From contig CM066988.1 of assembly GCA_033977485.1 (NCBI GenBank), positions 7,729,501 to 7,793,500 of the forward strand: a stretch of DNA of 64,000 nt, written 5' to 3'. Origin of the DNA: Hydrangea macrophylla. Taxonomy: Eukaryota; Streptophyta; Magnoliopsida; Cornales; Hydrangeaceae. The position numbers were made by a program, and so were the translations under genes. The notes beneath the pieces are model-generated. The model was not told where the DNA came from and searched no databases. It was given only the letters and a program-made list of their open reading frames with translations. This document shows, one piece after another, positions 59,177 through 64,000 of this stretch (position 1 is its first letter; every line of letters begins with the position of its first letter).

Positions 59177-59181
59177 CTAAG
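59177..59181. repeat. Target-site duplication of element H, right copy
   Basis: CTAAG, identical to 38038-38042. Confidence 0.93.
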
Positions 59182-59719
59182 CATCCTTGTTTTCTTTGAT
59201 TTATTTGTTTCAAGAACAATTCATGTCCCCCTAGATTAGGAAAACTTTTTTACTTGATATGTGATTAGACAATTTTTTCTAGGTTTGTTCGTGTGATCTT
59301 TCACATTGCATGGTGTGATATTTGGCTTAGATCTTATGAATGGTATCTTATCTTTAGATCTTCCATTTCAAATTTTTTTATGTGATGTAATATACTATCA
59401 TAGTATTAATTTTCGAACCATACATAGTATAAGATGATTATTTGGATGCTAATTGAGGCCCATCAAGAGACGGGACGAGTTAAGGGTGTTTTAGTTGCGA
59501 CAAAGGCTCATTCCTCTCTCGTACCAAAACCCCGAGCCAAGTTCTTTGGTTATGAAGGGCCGGTGCCCTTTATCCATTTGGGTGAGTCAAAATTTGGTTT
59601 CTTGGTTCCTTAAAAACCAAGTGGCGACTCTGTATCTGTTTTCAACCGACCATTTACTTTCTTTAATCTAAATCAATTTCAAACAAAAACAACAAGTGGT
59701 GGAATCCCGCGTGGCCACA
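59182..59719 (+). repeat. Element G 5' LTR, right piece
   Basis: Completes the LTR broken at 38042 (total about 3.07 kb) and ends CCGCGTGGCCACA. PBS-like 11-mer at 59622-59632. Confidence 0.88.
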
Positions 59720-59722
59720 ATC

Positions 59723-59740
59723 TGGCGACTCTGCTGGGGA
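59723..59740 (+). other. Primer-binding site of element G
   Basis: TGGCGACTCTGCTGGGGA, three bases after the LTR end. Confidence 0.9.
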
Positions 59741-60590
59741 ATTTTTTTTTATTTTCAAAACAAAAATAATATAGAGGTTTGACTCATAAGAAGCATCCTT
59801 AAAATCATCTTATTACTGTGTTTGGTTCACCACATTGCACACTGCATTTCCCCTTCCGACTGTGTCTGAAACGCGGCACTGACAGTGTTTAGGTCTTGCT
59901 GTGCCAGGGCACAAGTCACCGTTGATACTGTACCTTTCAAGGTATATCAAAAAGAGTAAACACTTCCATACTGTCTCTCTGACGGTATATTGGAACTCTC
60001 ATCAACGGACCCTCTTTGACTAAAACCCGGCCTTTGCATATAGATTCCTGTAGAACCTTTCATAGGACTGTTCATTTATCTTTTCAGATAGGACAATGTG
60101 ATATAACTGCTATATGCTCTGGTAGGATTACCTGCGTGGTGTAGACGCTTATGTGGCATAGAACAGAACCGCTTTCTTATGATTTCCAAGGCAATCACTC
60201 ACATGAGATTACATTGAGTTGACCTGCCTAGGCACCATGACAAGGATGTTTGCTCCATGCTCACAAAGATATACACCGCAAACCTTGTTTGTTGGTCCTG
60301 AGACATAGGAGTATGAAAACTTGCTAGACAGTATGATCACCATCATCACCTGTTTTCGTCATATATCCCTATTTCTTCCATAAACTCTATCCAAATTTCT
60401 CAGAAATACCGAAAATACCAGTTTCTCCTAGAAGCTCAGTCCAAATCAACCAGAAATCCCTATTTCTCCTAAAAACTCAAATAACTTCTAGAAACTTCTC
60501 CGAATCTTCCAAATCCTTGTTTCTCCTAGAAATTCTGTCCAAAACTCCCGAAGTATCCCAGAAATCCCTATTATCCGTTGGTGATCGTAG
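59741..60590 (+). other. Leader and shrunken minisatellite of element G
   Basis: Conserved leader to about 60340, then a few degraded units (60340-60590) of the TTTCTCC.AGAAACTC repeat that is regular in H. Confidence 0.65.
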
Positions 60591-60591
60591 G

Positions 60592-60663
60592 TAAGGAGAG
60601 AGGAACATTTATATAGACAAGCGAATGACAATCAATAGATGATATTCAATGATGTATCGGACT
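60592..60663 (-). repeat. Inverted LTR fragment in the G leader
   Basis: About 70 bp (GGTAAGGAGAGAGGAACATT to the GTATCGGACT phrase) matching 5052-5130 of the A LTR and placed opposite to the G orientation. It replaces about 120 bp found at 42607-42710 in H. Confidence 0.7.
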
Positions 60664-60989
60664 ACATCCGCATGCTTGTCTCAAATGCATTCACAATTCA
60701 CGTCAGTCTACATGCACGCACGTCTTGTTAGTCCCACATGTGTTAGTCTCTACACATCTAGCGCGTACGTATCATCATCCTCACCCATCTCAATCATTGT
60801 ACAGAAGTCATATACTTACTGCAACTGTCCTCGGTTCGCATCGTTAAATCCTTCAAAATTCTGATCATCTCCTCCCGCTAGGAGTCCATAAGAAGTATTT
60901 TTTCGCCTCTGCAATTTGGGCATTTACTTCTATTTGTAGAAACCGTAGCCCCGGGTAAGGACACTATTGTACCTCCCTGAATTCATTAT

Positions 60990-61630
60990 CATGATTGCGA
61001 GCTAGCCCAGGCTATCATAAACCCACTAATGGCCTACCAAGCTCTCGAAGGGAAAGTGAACAAACTACAAACCACTGTTGAACATCTAAGTTTAAGGATA
61101 AGCCGATTTGAGAAGATGGTGTAGAGCATCAATAAAAGAAAGTATGGGTTGTCCGACGCCGTCTATCCAAGCCCATTTCCACATCCGAATGCTACTCATG
61201 TCCAAGTCCACACCCTTGCCTGGGTAATCCTATTTTATATCTAAACACAAGAGCCACTCCGAGGACCCACTTGAACTCAAAGTTTAATAAATCCCGCAAC
61301 CCAACAACCTTTACCAACCTGGGTATGCCGTTATCCGTTATCCTTGATAACCTCATCACAAAGGGGCACCTCCAACTTCTTCAGCCTTGTGGTGGTATCC
61401 CTTCGCCTAACTGTAACTTGTCCAAATATTTTGCCTACCCCCAAGGCCCAGGTCACGACACCGACAGCTGCATGCGCCTTCGCCATGATATCCAAGACCT
61501 CATCGATCAGAAAATCATCAAGCCTTCACCCATCCAACCCTATGTCAACCAAAATGTCAGCTTCATCGAACCTAAAGCCCCTAGCTCATCTGTTCAAATG
61601 ATCCCTTTTGCTGATACCCATGAATGTTGA
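60990..61630 (+). pseudogene. gag: gag remnant of element G
   Basis: 60990-61140 has coiled-coil-like phrases in a frame ending at a TAG near 61122. A 119-codon frame (61271-61630) keeps the Gag C-terminus: a LxxLITKGHLQLL helix and the knuckle-like motif in which the first Cys is Phe-Ala-Tyr context (changed), followed by GH-x4-C and LRHDIQDLIDQ. The capsid core is absent, as in B. No pol follows. Confidence 0.7.
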
Positions 61631-62720
61631 ACCTGTGCCGGTGAAGCGATGGTGTTTGGGACTTTTGCTAGCAAAACAAATGAGGATGCTCTTTCAAAAA
61701 AAAAAAAAGAATAAGCGAGCCATAGTGACACTCCATTTGAGACCAAGTCGAGTCTGTTCTATGTTTCAAGTCTATTTCAAGAGTAGTTTGTGGTCGAGTC
61801 CGTCTATTTTTTAAAGTTCAGTTTAGTCTGTACTAAGAAATCCAATCCTTCTCCTTTAATGGAATGAAATCTCATTTTGCTTAATCTGATGTATCTAGTC
61901 ATAAATGCATGAATCATCAAATTGAAATGTCACTTTTCAAATTACTATAGATATTGCTCTGCTAATTTTTTTTCTGCAACAAAACAAAAAAAGAATCCTA
62001 AAAGGTCAAAGTCGATTTCACGCTGACACCGATGAAGAGCTGAGAATTGAATAGTCTTACTTTAAGAATTTAAAGATGTTCTTGCCTCAATCTTGAAAAG
62101 ACATGTTTGAAACTGACTTAGGGCTTGCCCAACACCCTTTTTCCACCATTTCAAAGCCTTGAGCCCAATCCAATGGGGAGCCATACAATCTGTCTGTTGA
62201 AAACAGTGCAGACTTAGTCCTTGGTGGTAGCCAACCACTTTCAATGAGTTTCTTCTCCCCTTTCAAAACAAAAAAAAACAATGAAAAGGAAAAAAAAGAA
62301 AAAAAAAGAAAGAAAGGAAAAGCTCGCTAGGTTGAAAACCTGAAAGGGCACCTAGGCAAAAGTTAGAGCTGAAAAAGGTGTTGATTTCCAAGATCTGACC
62401 TTAGCCAGTCAAAATGATGGAGAAAATGAAAGGAAGAAAATTTTGGTGATACAGAGAATTGTACACTTCAAGGTACATCATGAGAACATACCTAGATCAC
62501 ATTTCAAAAGGCTCGGAATGACCACAAATAAATTCCGAGAACTGATATGCACATTCTGGAATTCTGAAATTGTGATCAAAAGATCTCACAAGAATCAACT
62601 ACATGAAAAGTAAAATTGACTGGCTAGGCAAAAGTGAAAAGGATCAATCCTCAGAAAGAAAAGAAAAGAAAAGAAAAGAAAAGAAAGGGAGATCGAAACT
62701 GAATCCTTTTATTCAAGGCT
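61631..62720 (+). other. Noncoding region specific to the pol-less elements (G copy)
   Basis: Collinear with the complement of 20231-21366 in B. It includes poly-A (61687-61700), A/G-rich runs near 62282-62320 and an (AAAAG)n simple repeat at 62656-62690. No gene is seen. Confidence 0.7.
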
Positions 62721-62789
62721 ACCACAAGTGACCGAAGTTTGAACTTTTTTAACGATTTGTTCGAAAAACCCTCAGACCTCCATATCTTT

Positions 62790-63190
62790 CAAAATCCTTG
62801 CCTTGAACTACGCTTGACCAGATTCCTACTTAGGGATACGTAGGAAACCGCACCGGTTCGGTCGACATCATCATAATCAAACAGATTTCTTGCAAGACCT
62901 TGCCTTGAACTACACTTGACCTGATTCCTACTTAGGGATATGTAGGCAACTGCATCGGTTCGGTCGACATCATTATAATCAAACCAATTTCTTTCAAGAC
63001 CTTGCCTTGAACTACGTTCGACCTGATTCCCACTCAGGGATACGTAGGCAACCGCATCGGTTCGGTCATCCCACCTACCTAAAAATAACCCAACTTTCTC
63101 CAAGTCTTGCCTTGAACTATGCTCGACCAGATTTCCGCTCAGGGATACGTAGGAAACTGTATCGGTTCGGTCATCCCACCTACCTGAAAA
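62790..63190 (+). repeat. TACGTAGGCA-type repeats of element G (four units)
   Basis: Four units of about 95-110 bp with GAACTAC, GACC(T/A)GATT, GGGATACGTAGG and GGTTCGGTC landmarks. Confidence 0.85.
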
Positions 63191-63215
63191 TTACCCCTCC
63201 TTCTTTCAAGGTCCT

Positions 63216-64000
63216 TGTGGACACGCGGAATCGGACCACTTCTCTCTCTCTTGTTTGAGATTGCTTTGAAATTGATTTGAATCAAGGAAAAGAAAAGGTC
63301 TATTGAAAACAGATACAGAGTCGCCACTTGGTTTTTAAGGAACCAAGAAACCTAATTTTGACTCACCCAAACGGATAAGGGCACCGGCCCTTCATAACCA
63401 AAGAACTTGGTTCGGGGTTTTGGTACGAGAGAGGAAGGAGCCTTTGTCGCGACTAAAACACCCTCAACTCGCCCCGTCTTTCGACGGGCCTCAGTTAGCA
63501 TCCAAATAATCATCTTATACTATGTATGGTTCGTCAATTAATACTATGATAGTATATTACATCACATAAGAAACTTGAAAATGGAAGATCTAAAGATAAA
63601 ATATCATTCATAAGATCTAAGTCAAATATCATGCAATGTAAAGTGAAAGATCACACAAATAAACCTAGAAAAAATCGTCTATCAAATAATCAAGACTTCC
63701 TAATCTAAAGGGGGACATGAATTGTTCTTGAAACAAATAATCAAAGAAATCAAAATATGCTTAGCAAACTAGAATGATGCATGTTATTCTTTTGAGAAAA
63801 GAAGACCTCTCAATCCCCGGGACGGATGAGAAAGGACGATTAGATCGAGGGGAAGCATGAACGTGTGATCGAGTTCATCCCTTATAATCTTCTTAGATTA
63901 AGAGCTACCAAAAACCCCAAATCTTGCATGGATGCAATGTATGTATCTAAAATGTGCAAAGGTTGTAGTGTGTTTTGTGTACATGGATTTCTAAAATGAC
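63216..64000 (-). repeat. Element E: LTR, outer end, running off the window
   Basis: Starts TGTGGACACGCGG within the interior of G and aligns with the A and B LTRs to the window end, including the PBS-like 11-mer at 63316-63326. No PBS lies to its left, so it is the outer end of a minus-strand 3' LTR or solo LTR. The flanking GTCCT (63211-63215) is the predicted duplication. Confidence 0.82.

Noticed and set aside
58877..59239. 120-codon frame, and its near copy at 41004-41336
   Set aside because: Both lie in the conserved LTR 3' block; the first crosses the LTR/target border. They reflect LTR conservation and do not encode a protein.

Overview
This is plant nuclear DNA made of nested Ty3/Gypsy LTR retrotransposons. 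I see no ordinary host gene, rRNA, tRNA gene or CRISPR array. The elements belong to the Tat/Ogre-like branch. The evidence is LTRs of 3-4 kb, a primer-binding site TGGCGACTCTGCTGGGGA of the tRNA-Arg type known from Ogre, a protease followed by a G-patch motif, a second archaeal-type RNase H before the integrase, and long repeat-rich 3' regions. One older, smaller element (C) is unrelated.

Left block (1-35510). Element A (minus strand, runs off the left edge, 1-6466) lies in the LTR of a very old relative, F (plus strand, LTR to 8897, PBS 8900-8917). An LTR fragment D (minus) starts at 9594 in F's interior. D is split by element C (10059-32878, plus strand, 1612-bp LTRs, diverged target duplication CAGAC/CAAAT). 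C is split in its open reading frame by element B (12121-27984, minus strand, LTRs 4185 and 4188 bp, perfect duplication TACCA). The insertion order is F, then D, then C, then B. LTR pairs diverge by eye about 10% in C and about 1% in B, which agrees with that order. 33467-35510 is unclassified.

Right block (35511-64000). Element G (plus) begins with an LTR at 35511 that is split by element H (38043-59176, 21.1 kb, perfect duplication CTAAG) and resumes at 59182-59719. G's interior follows to 63215, where another minus-strand LTR, E, begins and runs off the right edge.

H is the only element with coding capacity for transposition: gag, protease, G-patch, reverse transcriptase, RNase H, archaeal-type RNase H and integrase. 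It is inactivated by ten nonsense codons, three frameshifts and loss of the gag start. Between pol and its 3' LTR it carries two antisense genes. One is intron-containing and encodes a plant mobile domain (PMD) protein; the other resembles plant DUF7745 proteins. The PMD gene has its own promoter-like region and a 5'UTR intron.

A, B and G lack pol completely. They share the same gag-to-3'-region junction, leader, PBS and (for B) PPT with H. They look like a non-autonomous subfamily that used enzymes from H-like partners. B is young, so this happened recently. The 3' regions of B and H carry tandem arrays (99, 155 and 46 bp) of the kind that can seed satellite DNA.
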